Shown here: in pieces, positions 43,074-52,970 of the stretch
How positions within the stretch are numbered: position 1 is the first letter of the stretch
How the letters are laid out: each line of letters starts with the position of its first letter
Assembly: GCA_052035735.1 (NCBI GenBank)
Contig: JBPOHI010000009.1
Span: 1 to 64,000, forward strand
Reading direction: 5' to 3'
Source: JAGPDF01 sp052035735
Lineage (GTDB): Bacteria > Acidobacteriota > Thermoanaerobaculia > Multivoradales > JAGPDF01
Length of the DNA: 64,000 bases
The notes under the pieces: generated by a model
Database searches by the model: none
What the model saw: only the letters and a program-made list of their open reading frames with translations
What the model was told of the DNA's origin: nothing
Made by a program: the position numbers and the translations under genes

Positions 43074-44522
43074 TCAGAGGTGGGTGAGCGTCGCTTCGAG
43101 CCAGGCCAGGAATGGCCCCGGGAAGGCTCCCAGAGCCAGAGTTCCGATGGCTGCCAGAACCGCGGCCAGCTGACCGCTCCAGTCGAGCTTCAGGCCGCCC
43201 GGGCTCGCGATCTCGTCCCGCATGTAGAGCATGTAGATGACGCGCAGATAGAAGACGACGCCGATGAGGCTGGCGAGAATGCCGACGACCGCGAGCGTCA
43301 GGTTCCCATGCTGGATCGCGTGGGCGAAGATCAGGTACTTGCCGATGAAGCCGGCAGTCGGCGGAATTCCGCCCAGGGAGAGCATGCAGACCGACATGCA
43401 GGCCGCTGCGACCGGGAAGCGGAAGGCCCAGCCGGAGAGGTTGGCGATGGCGTGCTGTTCGCCGGGCTTGGCGTAGAGCATCGAAACCAGAACGAATGCG
43501 CCGCCGTTCATCAACGTGTACGAGACGAGGTAGACCAGCATCGGCCGCCAGATGGAGTCGCCCGGAGATGCGAGCGGAATCAGCAGGTAGCCCATGTGGG
43601 CGATGCCCGAGTAGGCCAGCATGCGCTTGATGTCACGCTGCGCCAGCGCGAAGAGGTTGCCCACCAGCATCGAAGCGATAGCCAGGACGGTGACGAGCCT
43701 GGTCCAGTCGCCCGCAGTCGGGGCCGAAGTGGCGAGGAGCACGAGGCGTGCAAGCACGACGGCCGAGGCCGCCTTCGGAGCCACTGACAGGAAAGCGACG
43801 AATGGCGAGGGCGCTCCCTGATAGACGTCGGGGGCCCATGCATGGAAGGGCACCAAGCCGAGCTTGAAACCGAAACCGCAGACCAGCAAGAGGAAGCCGA
43901 GCAAGAGGAGGCCGGGCGACCCGGTTCCGGCCGAGATCGCAGCGGCGATCCCGGCGAGGCTGGTGGAGCCGGTCTCGCCATAGACCAGAGCCGCGCCATA
44001 GAGCACGAAGGAGCTGACCAGCGCTCCCATCAGGAAGTACTTGATCGCCGCTTCCGAGGAGACCGCTTCGCGGCGATGAAAGGCCGCGAGGCCGTAGAGC
44101 GCGACCGACAGCAGCTCGAGGGCGACGAAGATCGTCACCAGCTCGACGCCCCGCACGAGGAGGAGCAGACCGGTGGCGCACCAGAGGAGGAGCGCCGGAT
44201 ACTCGCCAAACAGCAGTCCCTCGCGCTTGAGGTAGCCCTGTGCCGAGAGCAGGCCGATGGCGGTGGCGAGGAGGATCGTCAGCGAAAAGGCGCCGGTGAG
44301 GGCCGTCGACTCGATCAGTCCATGGAAGAAGAGGCCCGCAGGCTGCTGGGCGAGCAGGGCAGCTGCCGCGGCAACTCCCGCCATGGCCATGCCGTTGAAA
44401 GCCGGACGCAGGCGGGGGACGAACGCCTCGAGCAGCAGGATGAGCGAGGCCACGCCGGTGAGGACGACCTCGGGCAGCAGCGAGTTCCAGTCCGCCTGCG
44501 GCAGCGCGTAGAGCGAGTTCAT
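43074..44522 (-). CDS. nuoN: NADH-quinone oxidoreductase subunit N
   Basis: 482 aa with about 14 membrane helices, an antiporter-like proton-pumping subunit of complex I. Key family stretches are 'LELLSVALYGLAAFHRRE' (helix 5 Glu), 'FGFKLGLVPFHAWAPDVYQG' (helix 7-8 Lys) and 'RDIKRMLAYSGIAHMGYLL'. Its start overlaps nuoM by 4 nt. Last nuo gene of the series. Confidence 0.96.
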   Translation of the reverse strand: MNSLYALPQADWNSLLPEVVLTGVASLILLLEAFVPRLRPAFNGMAMAGVAAAAALLAQQPAGLFFHGLIESTALTGAFSLTILLATAIGLLSAQGYLKREGLLFGEYPALLLWCATGLLLLVRGVELVTIFVALELLSVALYGLAAFHRREAVSSEAAIKYFLMGALVSSFVLYGAALVYGETGSTSLAGIAAAISAGTGSPGLLLLGFLLLVCGFGFKLGLVPFHAWAPDVYQGAPSPFVAFLSVAPKAASAVVLARLVLLATSAPTAGDWTRLVTVLAIASMLVGNLFALAQRDIKRMLAYSGIAHMGYLLIPLASPGDSIWRPMLVYLVSYTLMNGGAFVLVSMLYAKPGEQHAIANLSGWAFRFPVAAACMSVCMLSLGGIPPTAGFIGKYLIFAHAIQHGNLTLAVVGILASLIGVVFYLRVIYMLYMRDEIASPGGLKLDWSGQLAAVLAAIGTLALGAFPGPFLAWLEATLTHL

Positions 44523-46147
44523 CGCGCGCCCCCGATTCCCGCCGCAGAGGTGCCGGCGACGAAGGTGGCGGCGCGCCCGGTCGCCGGGACCGGGGTGGAC
44601 AGCGTCAGGGCGCCAGGCGGTCCGGCCGCCATCTGGGTACGATACGTGGCGAGTACGGCCGAGAGCGCCGGCTGGCTAGGCTCGAGAAAACGCCCGGGTG
44701 CGACACCGATCCAGAGCATGAGAATGCACAACGGCAGCAGCGTGACCACTTCGCGCAGGCTGAGGTCCTTGAGGGACCTGTTCTCATCCTTGGTGATCGG
44801 GCCCCAGATCGTCTCCTGGAGCATCTTGAGGAGATAGACCGCTGCGAGCACGACGCCAAAGGTGGCGACTCCCGTGGCCCAGCGCAGCCCGCCCTGCCAG
44901 GCGCCGAGAAGAATCATGAACTCGCCGACGAAGCCGTTGAGCGCCGGCAGTCCGACCGAGGCGAGGGTAGCGAATACGAGCATCACTGCGAACCACGGAA
45001 GCGACTTCGCGAGCCCGCCGAACTCTTCGAACTTCTTCGTGTGCCGGCGGTCGTAGAGCATGCCGACGAGCAGGAAGAGCGCGCCGGTGGAGAGCCCGTG
45101 GTTGACCATCTGCAGCACGGCCCCTTGCCAGGCGATTTCATTGAAGGCGAACAGACCCAGCATGACGAACCCGAGATGCGCAATCGAGGAGTAGGCCACC
45201 AGCTTCTTCATGTCGACCTGCGCCCAGGCGACGAGGGCCCCGTAGACCACCCCGACGAGCGCCAGACCGACGACCCAAGGGGCGAGCTGAGTGGCAGCCT
45301 GAGGGAAGAAGGGAATGGCGAAGCGCAGGAAGCCGTAGGTCCCCAGCTTGAGCAGAACTCCCGCCAGGATAACCGAGCCACCAGTCGGGGCCTCGACGTG
45401 GGCGTCGGGAAGCCACGTGTGGAAGGGGAACATCGGCACTTTGATCGCGAAGGCGATGGCGAAGGCGCCGAAGAGCCAGAGCTGCTGCGAGAGGGGGAAC
45501 TGCAACTGAAGCAGATCCTCGTAGCGGAAGCTCCAGACGCCGGTGAGCTCGCCGTAGCTCCAGGCCATCCACAGGATGCCCAAAAGCATGAGCAGGCTTC
45601 CGGCCATGGTGAAGATGAAGAACTTCACCGCCGCATAGACCCGGCGGTCGCCGCCCCAGATACCGATGATCAGGTACATGGGGATCAGCATCACTTCCCA
45701 GAAAATGTAGAACACGAGCAGGTCGAGCGCGACCAGCGCCCCTAGCATGCCGGTGGTGAGGAGCAGCATCGAGGCCGCAAAGCCGGTCCAGTGCCTGGTG
45801 ATGCCCTTCCAAGAGCCGAGCAGAACGAGCGGAAGGAGCAGGCCGGTCAGCAGAACGAGAGGCAACGAGATGCCGTCGACGCCGACTTCGTAGAGCACCC
45901 GTAGCGAGCCGAAGTCGAGCCAAGGCATGGTGGCGTCGCGCGCCACCATCGTGCCGCCGCCCCAGTGGGACGAGGCGAACAGCGCGATCAGCGCGAACTC
46001 GACGAGCGAAACCATCAGGGCGTAGATCTTTACGGTGCGATCGCTCGCTCTGCCGAGAAAGAGCAGCGGCAGCGCCGCGAAGCTCGGGAAGAACACGAAT
46101 CGGGTGATCGTGTCGCCGAGGAGCAGGTCGAGGAGCTGTTGCATCAT
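44519..46147 (-). CDS. nuoM: NADH-quinone oxidoreductase subunit M
   Basis: 542 aa from the ATG at 46147, which overlaps the nuoL stop (ATGA); a longer in-frame start at 46162 is less likely. About 14 helices. 'YIFWEVMLIPMYLIIGIWGG', 'IKVPMFPFHTWLPDAHVEAP' (conserved Lys and His) and 'AQVDMKKLVAYSSIAHLGFV' identify the antiporter-like NuoM. It pumps protons in the membrane arm. Confidence 0.97.
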   Translation of the reverse strand: MMQQLLDLLLGDTITRFVFFPSFAALPLLFLGRASDRTVKIYALMVSLVEFALIALFASSHWGGGTMVARDATMPWLDFGSLRVLYEVGVDGISLPLVLLTGLLLPLVLLGSWKGITRHWTGFAASMLLLTTGMLGALVALDLLVFYIFWEVMLIPMYLIIGIWGGDRRVYAAVKFFIFTMAGSLLMLLGILWMAWSYGELTGVWSFRYEDLLQLQFPLSQQLWLFGAFAIAFAIKVPMFPFHTWLPDAHVEAPTGGSVILAGVLLKLGTYGFLRFAIPFFPQAATQLAPWVVGLALVGVVYGALVAWAQVDMKKLVAYSSIAHLGFVMLGLFAFNEIAWQGAVLQMVNHGLSTGALFLLVGMLYDRRHTKKFEEFGGLAKSLPWFAVMLVFATLASVGLPALNGFVGEFMILLGAWQGGLRWATGVATFGVVLAAVYLLKMLQETIWGPITKDENRSLKDLSLREVVTLLPLCILMLWIGVAPGRFLEPSQPALSAVLATYRTQMAAGPPGALTLSTPVPATGRAATFVAGTSAAGIGGAR

Positions 46148-48084
46148 CAGAAGATCATCCACCAGAAGAGGGCGAGCACTCCGGCAAAAAAGTAGAGGGC
46201 GTACTGGCGGACGTTGCCGGTGGTGGAGAAGCGCCCGAGGTCGCCGGTCAACTCGGTGACGAAGGCGAGTACGTGAAGGCCACCGTCGATGAACACCGAG
46301 TCGATGACCTTCCAGCAGAAGCGCGCCGTGTTGCGGAGCGGCCGGACCACCAGTCGATCGTAGATCTCATCGACGAAGTACTTGTTCTCCACCAGGCGGT
46401 AGAGACGAGGGGCACGCCGGGCCATCGCCTCGTCCGACGCGGTTCCGCGAGACCCACCCCAGAGCCTCCACGCGAGGCCAAGACCTCCGGCCGCCGCGGC
46501 GATCGAAGCGCCGACCAGAATCGCCTCGAGGCCCAGGCCGTGATGTCCTGCATGCGCCTCATGTCCGGGGATCGCGATGATCACCGAATGGAGGAAGCCG
46601 CCGAGCCAGTCGAAATGAGTGAAGGGGATCTTTCCGGCGTAGCCGGCGAGCACGGCTCCTGCGGCGAGAACGACCAGCGGCACGACCATGACTGCCGGCG
46701 ACTCGTGAAGGTGATGCTCCTGCTCGTGCGTGCCGCGGAACTTGCCGAGGAACGTCAGGCAAAGGAGTCGCATCATGTAGCAGGCCGTCAGCGCGGCGGT
46801 GGCAAGACCCACGATCCAGAGCACCGGCGACTTCTCGAAAGCCGCTCCGAGGATCGCGTCCTTGCTGAAGAACCCCGCGAGAAGCGGCACGCCGGAGATG
46901 GCGAGCGTTCCGATCAGGAAGGTGCGATAAGTCCACGGCAGGTGCTTGCGCAGACTGCCCATCTTCCGCATGTCCTGCTCGCCGCCCATGGCGTGGATCA
47001 CCGACCCGGAGCCGAGGAAGAGCAACGCCTTGAAAAAGGCATGGGTGGCGAGATGGAAGATCGCTGCGACATAGGCGCCGACTCCAGCGGCCAGGAACAT
47101 GTAGCCGAGCTGCGAGACGGTCGAGTAGGCGAGGACCTTCTTGATGTCGTTCTGCGCGATGCCGATCGTGGCGGCGAAGATCGCCGTGGCGGCGCCGACG
47201 ATGGCGACGAACAGCGAGATCGACGGCGCCAGCTGATAGATCAGGTTGGTGCGCACGACCATGTAGACGCCGGCGGTGACCATCGTGGCTGCGTGGATGA
47301 GGGCCGAAACCGGCGTCGGGCCGGCCATCGCGTCGGGCAGCCAAACGTAAAGGGGAATCTGGGCGCTCTTGCCCATTGCGCCGACGAACAGGCAGAGAGC
47401 GATGAAGGCGGCGAGCGAAAGCCCGAGAGCGAACGGCTCATCGAGGGCCCCCACGTCGGCGAGGATCGCCGCGTTGACGCCCTTGAAGGAGAGGGTTCCG
47501 AACTGACTGAAGATGGCGAAGAGCCCGAGCAGGAATGCGAAGTCACCGATCCGGTTGACGATGAACGCCTTGCGCCCCGCTTGCGGCGGGAAGTCCTGGT
47601 CGAAGTAGAAGCCGATCAGCAGATAGGAGCAAAGACCCACACCCTCCCAGCCGACGAACATCACCAGGTAGTTGTTGCCGAGGATGAGCAGGAGCATCGC
47701 GCCCATGAACAGGTTCAGGTAGGCGAAATACCTGCGGTAGCCCTCTTCGTGCGCCATGTAACCCACGGAGTAGACGTGGATCAGGAAACCGACGAACGTG
47801 ACGACGAACAGCATGATGGCCGACAGCGGGTCGAGCAGGAAGGCGATGTCGATCCGCAGAGCGCCGGCGGTCCATGGATAGAGCAGCTGCTCGTAGGGTA
47901 CGTGACCGGGCGTGGCGAGAAACTCCGCGAGACAGGCGAGCGCGAGCGCAAGGGAGAGTCCGGGAGCGCCGACGCCGATCGCGGTGGCGAGCGACTTCTG
48001 GCGGTTGCGGATCAGCAGGCCGTTGACCGCCGCTCCGAGGAAAGGCAACGCCGGGATCAACCAAAGGTAGTCGAGGGCTCTCAT
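46147..48084 (-). CDS. nuoL: NADH-quinone oxidoreductase subunit L
   Basis: 645 aa. The distal antiporter-like subunit with 'GWEGVGLCSYLLIGFYF', 'GKSAQIPLYVWLPDAMAGPT' and 'QNDIKKVLAYSTVSQLGYMF', then the long C-terminal part that forms the lateral amphipathic helix ('FVDEIYDRLVVRPLRNTARF'). ATG at 48084, 4 nt after nuoK. Full length. Confidence 0.97.
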   Translation of the reverse strand: MRALDYLWLIPALPFLGAAVNGLLIRNRQKSLATAIGVGAPGLSLALALACLAEFLATPGHVPYEQLLYPWTAGALRIDIAFLLDPLSAIMLFVVTFVGFLIHVYSVGYMAHEEGYRRYFAYLNLFMGAMLLLILGNNYLVMFVGWEGVGLCSYLLIGFYFDQDFPPQAGRKAFIVNRIGDFAFLLGLFAIFSQFGTLSFKGVNAAILADVGALDEPFALGLSLAAFIALCLFVGAMGKSAQIPLYVWLPDAMAGPTPVSALIHAATMVTAGVYMVVRTNLIYQLAPSISLFVAIVGAATAIFAATIGIAQNDIKKVLAYSTVSQLGYMFLAAGVGAYVAAIFHLATHAFFKALLFLGSGSVIHAMGGEQDMRKMGSLRKHLPWTYRTFLIGTLAISGVPLLAGFFSKDAILGAAFEKSPVLWIVGLATAALTACYMMRLLCLTFLGKFRGTHEQEHHLHESPAVMVVPLVVLAAGAVLAGYAGKIPFTHFDWLGGFLHSVIIAIPGHEAHAGHHGLGLEAILVGASIAAAAGGLGLAWRLWGGSRGTASDEAMARRAPRLYRLVENKYFVDEIYDRLVVRPLRNTARFCWKVIDSVFIDGGLHVLAFVTELTGDLGRFSTTGNVRQYALYFFAGVLALFWWMIF

Positions 48085-48088
48085 CGTC

Positions 48089-48391
48089 TCACCATCGGAG
48101 TCGATTCAGACGATTGACGTCGATCGTGTGTCGCAAGCGATAGATGCTGATAAAGAGCCCCAGTCCCACGGCGGCCTCGGCCGCCGCGACGGCCAGAGCG
48201 AAGAAGACGAACATCTGACCGGTGGTGTCGCCATGGATGCGCGAGTAGGCGACCAGAGTCAGGTTCGCAGCGTTGAGCATGAGCTCGATGGAAAGGAAGA
48301 TCGCGATTCCGCTGCGACGGGTGAGCGCTCCGAAGGCGCCGATGCAGAAGAGCATCGCCGCCAAGACGAGATACCAGGCGATCGGGATCAT
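48089..48391 (-). CDS. nuoK: NADH-quinone oxidoreductase subunit K
   Basis: 100 aa, the exact usual length, three helices. 'FLSIELMLNAANLTLVAYSR' and 'FALAVAAAEAAVGLGLFISI' carry the two conserved membrane Glu residues that relay protons. ATGA overlap with nuoJ. Confidence 0.97.
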   Translation of the reverse strand: MIPIAWYLVLAAMLFCIGAFGALTRRSGIAIFLSIELMLNAANLTLVAYSRIHGDTTGQMFVFFALAVAAAEAAVGLGLFISIYRLRHTIDVNRLNRLRW

Positions 48392-48936
48392 CGCGGCTCT
48401 CCGTTCTCGGCGACCGGCGTGGCCTCGGCTTCACCCGCGGAGCCGGACTTCTTCGCGACCCAACTCGCGGCGACGACCGCCACCAGCAGAAGGAGTCCGA
48501 TCATCTCGAAGGGCAGAAGGTAGGTCGAGAAGAGATCGCGCGCCACGGCGGCGAGCGAAAAGGCCGCTGGATCGAGAGGCGCGACCGTCGTGTCGGCGTA
48601 GGCGGCCCAGAAAAGCCGGACGAGGGCGCCAGCGAAAACCAGCGCGCAGACCGCCGCGCCGACGAGCATGCCGCTCGTGCGCGTGGCGGTCGTCCGCTCG
48701 CGCTGCACGTTGAGAAGCATGATGACGAAGAGGAAGAGCACCAGGATGGCACCGGTGTAGAGCAGGATCTGGAGCGCCGCCAGGAACGGCGAGCCGAGCA
48801 TGATGAAGAGCCCGGCAGTGGCGACCAGCGTCACCACCAGACTCATCGTGGAGACCACTGGATTGCGGTGCAGGACGACGACGGCCGCCGAGATGAGGGC
48901 GACGCCGGCGAAGAGAGCGAACACGGTCAGCAGCAT
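48388..48936 (-). CDS. nuoJ: NADH-quinone oxidoreductase subunit J
   Basis: 182 aa from the ATG at 48936 (MLLTVFALFAGVALISAAVV); the open frame extends far upstream but only as antisense-like shadow of nuoH. Five helices. 'NPVVSTMSLVVTLVATAGLF' and 'LQILLYTGAILVLFLFVIML' are strong NuoJ signatures (helix 3 pi-bulge region). It follows nuoH by 2 nt; nuoI, which usually lies between H and J, is absent. Confidence 0.95.
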   Translation of the reverse strand: MLLTVFALFAGVALISAAVVVLHRNPVVSTMSLVVTLVATAGLFIMLGSPFLAALQILLYTGAILVLFLFVIMLLNVQRERTTATRTSGMLVGAAVCALVFAGALVRLFWAAYADTTVAPLDPAAFSLAAVARDLFSTYLLPFEMIGLLLLVAVVAASWVAKKSGSAGEAEATPVAENGEPR

Positions 48937-48938
48937 CG

Positions 48939-50033
48939 TCAGATCTTTCCGGCGACGGCGAGCGCGGCCACGATGACAAAGTTGAGCAGCGCGATGGGCA
49001 GCAGCACCTTCCAGCCCAGGTGCATGAGTTGATCGTAGCGGAAGCGCGGGAAGGTCCAGCGCACCCAGATGAAACCGAAGAGCGCGATGTAGGTCTTGAC
49101 GATCAGCACCGAGAAGCCGAACAGCGCCGTGCCCAGTCCGGGACCGATGGCCCCGACGACCGGCAGGCCGGCGATCCAGGCGCCCGCGGCGGCGGCGTCC
49201 ACGCCGGGCAACGACCAGCCACCGAAGAAGAGGGTGGCGCCGAGCGCAGAGAGGATCGCCATCGATTGGTACTCGCCCATGTAGAACAGAGCCATTCGGA
49301 GGCCGCCGTACTCGGTGTGATAGCCGGCCACGAGCTCCGATTCGGCTTCGGGAAGGTCGAACGGCGTGCGGTTGGTCTCGGCGAAGGCGGCCACCAGGAA
49401 GACCAGGAAGCCGAGCGGCTGGGTGAAGACGTTCCAGGCCGGCAGGAAACCGAAGAGGTTGCCGGCGATCTGGTGCTCGACGACGCGCGACAGGTTGAGA
49501 GAGCCGGCTGGAATGAGCGCTGCCACCACCGCGATGGTGAGCGCCAGCTCGTAGCTCACCATCTGAGCTGAGGCGCGAATTCCGCCCATCATCGACCACT
49601 TGTTGTTCGAGCTGTATCCGGCGAGGACGAGACCGTATACGCCGAGGCTCGAGAGCGCCAGGAAGAGCAACATTCCGGCGTCGGTGTCGATGACGACGAG
49701 CGGGAAGGTGTGACCGGCGACCGTGACTTCGGGGCCGAACGGGATCACCAGATAGGTGAGCAACGAAGCCACGAAGCCGATGGTCGGCGCGAGAAGGAAG
49801 AGCGCTTTGTCGGCACCTGCCGGGTTGACGTCCTCTTTGAAGATGAACTTGAGCACATCGGCGATCGCCTGAAAGAGGCCCAGCGGTCCGAGCCGGTTGG
49901 GACCGAGGCGATCCTGCATGAACGCCGGAGCTCGCCGCTCGAGCCAGAGCATGATCGGCGTGACGTTGATCAGGGCGAACATCCAAAGGCCGGTCATGGC
50001 CAGCGCTGCAATGACGGTCGGAGTGAAGACCAC
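48939..50033 (-). CDS. nuoH: NADH-quinone oxidoreductase subunit H
   Basis: 364 aa from the GTG at 50033 just after the nuoG stop; sequence further upstream overlaps nuoG in another frame and is not family-like. Eight or nine helices. 'LERRAPAFMQDRLGPNRLGP', 'GYSSNNKWSMMGGIRASAQM', 'AETNRTPFDLPEAESELVAG' and 'WTFPRFRYDQLMHLGWK' are the quinone-chamber motifs. It links the membrane arm to the peripheral arm. Confidence 0.96.
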   Translation of the reverse strand: MVFTPTVIAALAMTGLWMFALINVTPIMLWLERRAPAFMQDRLGPNRLGPLGLFQAIADVLKFIFKEDVNPAGADKALFLLAPTIGFVASLLTYLVIPFGPEVTVAGHTFPLVVIDTDAGMLLFLALSSLGVYGLVLAGYSSNNKWSMMGGIRASAQMVSYELALTIAVVAALIPAGSLNLSRVVEHQIAGNLFGFLPAWNVFTQPLGFLVFLVAAFAETNRTPFDLPEAESELVAGYHTEYGGLRMALFYMGEYQSMAILSALGATLFFGGWSLPGVDAAAAGAWIAGLPVVGAIGPGLGTALFGFSVLIVKTYIALFGFIWVRWTFPRFRYDQLMHLGWKVLLPIALLNFVIVAALAVAGKI

Positions 50034-50038
50034 GGTCG

Positions 50039-51670
50039 TTAGGCTCCTGCTCCGGCGGGCAGAGCTTCGGGGATCTTCGCCAGTCTCACGCCTTCGGCCG
50101 GAATCTCGGCGTAGCGCAGGCCGTCGAAGGCGGGCAGCTCTTCGGCCATGAGGTCGAAGACCGTCGCCGGAGTCACGGTCGACCATTTCGAGTCGAAGCG
50201 CGACAGCAGATCTGCGAGCGCGTCGACTCCTGGCCGTACCTGAGGCGGCGCCGGAAATGCCTGCTCGAACCGCTGCACCCGCCAGTCCACGTTGACGAAG
50301 GTACCGGAGCGCTCGGCGTGCGTCGCGACCGGCAAAACGACGTCGGCGACGCGGGCGAGCGGCGAGTCGGCCCAGCCCATGACGGCGAGGAATCGCGCCT
50401 CGCGCAAGCGCTCGACCACCTTCGGATCGTGCGCCGCACGACCGAAGTCACTGTCGGCGACGAAGATCGCTCCGCACTTGGCGGCGCCACCCTCGAGCAG
50501 AAGGTCCTCGCTCGCGACGGCGCCTTCGGCCGGCAGCAGCCCGGCAAGCTCGGCGCCGCGCCGGTTGGGCGCCGCATCGTGGCCAGTGAGGCCGCCTTGC
50601 GGATTCGGAATGTGCCTTGCCGGGCCGCTGTCCACCCAGATCGAGCGGTGCGGTGAATCGACTGCCGCGGAGATCTTGGCGAGCAGGAAGGCCTCTTCGG
50701 TGGTCAGAAAGCCGGAGCCGAGGAAGGCGATCGCACCTTCGCTGCGCCGGGAGCGCAGGTTGTGCGCGAGGTGGTCGAGCGCCTCCTTCCAGCCCGTGGC
50801 GACGAGTGCACCGTTTCGGCGGATCTGGGGAAAGGCGAGGCGCGGAACCTCGCGATAGCGCTCGTGAGTCGAGCGGCCGTGGTCGCACATCCAGTAGTCG
50901 TTCACGTCCGGGTTCTGGCGCGGCTTGTAGCGCCGGATCGCGCCACGCTTGTGCTCGAGCGTAATGTTGCAGCCGACATCGCAGCCAGTGCACAGCGACG
51001 GATTCTTGTCGAGATACCAGACGCGCTCGGAGAAGCGGAAGCGGGTCGAGGTGAGAGCTCCGACCGGGCAGATGTCGACGACACAGGTCGAGAGGGGATT
51101 GTCGAGGGGCTTGCCCGGGAAGGTGCCGATCTCGGCATGCGAGCCACGCTCGAAGAACCCGAGCTCACTGGTCTTGGCGATCTCCTCGGTGAACCGCACG
51201 CAGCGCGTGCACTGAATGCAGCGGTTCATGTTCAGCATCACCGTCGGGCCGAGCGGGATGCGTTCCTTCTCCGGATAGGTGCGCTTCTCCTCGTAGCGGA
51301 AGCGGGAGAAGGCCTGGCCGTGCTTGTAGGAGTAATCCTGCAGGCCGCACTCGCCGGCCTGATCGCAGATCGGGCAGTCGAGCGGATGGTTGATGAGCAG
51401 GAACTCCATGATGGCGCGTTGCGCCTCGTCGGCACTGGGCGACGCCGTGCGCACGACCATGCCGTCCTTCATGACCTGAGTCGAGCAGGCGGCCTGGAGC
51501 TTGCCCATCCCTTCGATCTCGACCATGCACATGCGGCACTGTCCGACGATCGAGAGGCGGGGGTGGTAGCAGTAGTGAGGAATCTGAACGCCGACCTTGA
51601 GTCCGGCTTCGATCAGGTTCGTGCCGGCCGGCACCTCGACCGTGCGTCCGTCGATGGTCACGGTAGGCAT
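50039..51670 (-). CDS. nuoG: NADH-quinone oxidoreductase subunit G (short form)
   Basis: 543 aa, shorter than E. coli NuoG (about 908). The [2Fe-2S] ferredoxin domain holds 'CYHPRLSIVGQCRMC'; the His-Cys3 cluster site is 'HPLDCPICDQAGECGLQ'; the 4Fe-4S site is 'NRCIQCTRC...CPVGAL'; and 'NPSLCTGCDVGCNITLEHKR' starts the molybdopterin-oxidoreductase-like part, which is truncated (about 210-543). ATG at 51670 overlaps the nuoF stop by 1 nt. The short form is seen in other bacteria. Confidence 0.94.
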   Translation of the reverse strand: MPTVTIDGRTVEVPAGTNLIEAGLKVGVQIPHYCYHPRLSIVGQCRMCMVEIEGMGKLQAACSTQVMKDGMVVRTASPSADEAQRAIMEFLLINHPLDCPICDQAGECGLQDYSYKHGQAFSRFRYEEKRTYPEKERIPLGPTVMLNMNRCIQCTRCVRFTEEIAKTSELGFFERGSHAEIGTFPGKPLDNPLSTCVVDICPVGALTSTRFRFSERVWYLDKNPSLCTGCDVGCNITLEHKRGAIRRYKPRQNPDVNDYWMCDHGRSTHERYREVPRLAFPQIRRNGALVATGWKEALDHLAHNLRSRRSEGAIAFLGSGFLTTEEAFLLAKISAAVDSPHRSIWVDSGPARHIPNPQGGLTGHDAAPNRRGAELAGLLPAEGAVASEDLLLEGGAAKCGAIFVADSDFGRAAHDPKVVERLREARFLAVMGWADSPLARVADVVLPVATHAERSGTFVNVDWRVQRFEQAFPAPPQVRPGVDALADLLSRFDSKWSTVTPATVFDLMAEELPAFDGLRYAEIPAEGVRLAKIPEALPAGAGA

Positions 51671-52968
51671 CAGGAGGCCGCTCCCTGGTCGAAGTAGCGC
51701 GGCGCGGGCGTCGGGTAGCGGCCGGCGCGCAGGTTGTCGCGGATCTCGTCACTGAACTTCTCGACCAGCGAGCGCACCGGTCCCTGGGCGGCGTCACCCA
51801 AGGCGCACAAGGAGATGCCCCCGACGTTCGGAACCACCCGGCCGAGCAGATCCAGATCGGCTTCGGAACCCTGGCCGCTGTGGATGCGCTGCAGGAGGAT
51901 CCGCATCCAGTTCGTGCCTTCGCGGCAGGGTGTGCACTGGCCGCAGGACTCGTGAGCGAAGAACTTGGCGAGACGCAGCGTCGCCCGGACCATGCAGGTG
52001 GTGTCGTCCATGACGATGACCGCCGCCGAGCCGAGCATGCTGCCGGCCTTGGCCAGCGTGTCGAAATCCATCTTGATGTCGCGGTCCGAGGCCTTCATCA
52101 TCGGCGCCGAGGCGCCGCCCGGGATGAAGGCCTTGAGCTCACGCCCGCGGTACATACCGCCGCAGCCGTCGAGGAGCGTCTGGAACGGCACGCCGATCGG
52201 ATACTCGTAGGTGCCTGGACGCTCGACGTGACCGGAGATCGCGTAGAGTTTCGGGCCGGTGTTGCGCTCGTCGGTGCCGACCGACTTGAACCAGTCGGCG
52301 CCGCGCAACAGGATGTGCGTCGCGCAGCACAGCGTCTCGACGTTGTTGATCACCGTCGGGCAGCCGAAAGCTCCCACCACCGCCGGGAAGGGCGGCTTGA
52401 CGCGTGGCTGCCCGCGCTTTCCTTCGAGCGACTCGAGCATGCCGGTCTCTTCGCCGCAGATATAGGCGCCCGCGCCCCGATGCACGACCATGTCGTGGCG
52501 GAAGCCGCTGCCCAGCACATTGGTGCCGAGCACGCCGCTCTCGTAGGCATCGCGAACGGCCGACTCGAGAATCGCAGCCGCTTTGGTGTACTCGCCGCGG
52601 ATGTAGATGTAGGTCGTATTCGCGCCGACTGCCCAGCCGGCGATGATGCAGCCCTCGATCAGCTGATGGGGATCGTGCTCCATCAACAGGCGGTCCTTGA
52701 ACGTGCCCGGCTCGGACTCGTCGGCGTTGCAGACGATGTACTTGGGCTTCGGGCTCTGCCGCGGCACGAACGACCACTTCGCGCCGCAAGGAAAGCCAGC
52801 GCCGCCACGCCCGCGCAGGCCGGAGCGCTTGACCTCTTCGATGACCTCTTCGGGCTGCATCCGCAGCGCCTTTGCCAGAGCGTCGTAGCCGCCGCCTTCG
52901 CGATAGCCGCGGACAGTCAGGGCTGCCGGCCGGCCGACGTTGCGCGTCAGCACTCTCTCGGTCGACAT
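51670..52968 (-). CDS. nuoF: NADH-quinone oxidoreductase subunit F
   Basis: 432 aa from the ATG at 52968 (MSTERVLTRNVG). NADH/FMN site 'GLRGRGGAGFPCGAKWSFVP' and 'NADESEPGTFKDR'; 4Fe-4S ligands in 'ESCGQCTPCREGTNWM'. Soluble entry point of electrons from NADH. It lies 2 nt after nuoE and 1 nt overlaps nuoG: an E-F-G NADH-dehydrogenase module. Confidence 0.97.
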   Translation of the reverse strand: MSTERVLTRNVGRPAALTVRGYREGGGYDALAKALRMQPEEVIEEVKRSGLRGRGGAGFPCGAKWSFVPRQSPKPKYIVCNADESEPGTFKDRLLMEHDPHQLIEGCIIAGWAVGANTTYIYIRGEYTKAAAILESAVRDAYESGVLGTNVLGSGFRHDMVVHRGAGAYICGEETGMLESLEGKRGQPRVKPPFPAVVGAFGCPTVINNVETLCCATHILLRGADWFKSVGTDERNTGPKLYAISGHVERPGTYEYPIGVPFQTLLDGCGGMYRGRELKAFIPGGASAPMMKASDRDIKMDFDTLAKAGSMLGSAAVIVMDDTTCMVRATLRLAKFFAHESCGQCTPCREGTNWMRILLQRIHSGQGSEADLDLLGRVVPNVGGISLCALGDAAQGPVRSLVEKFSDEIRDNLRAGRYPTPAPRYFDQGAAS

Positions 52969-52970
52969 GG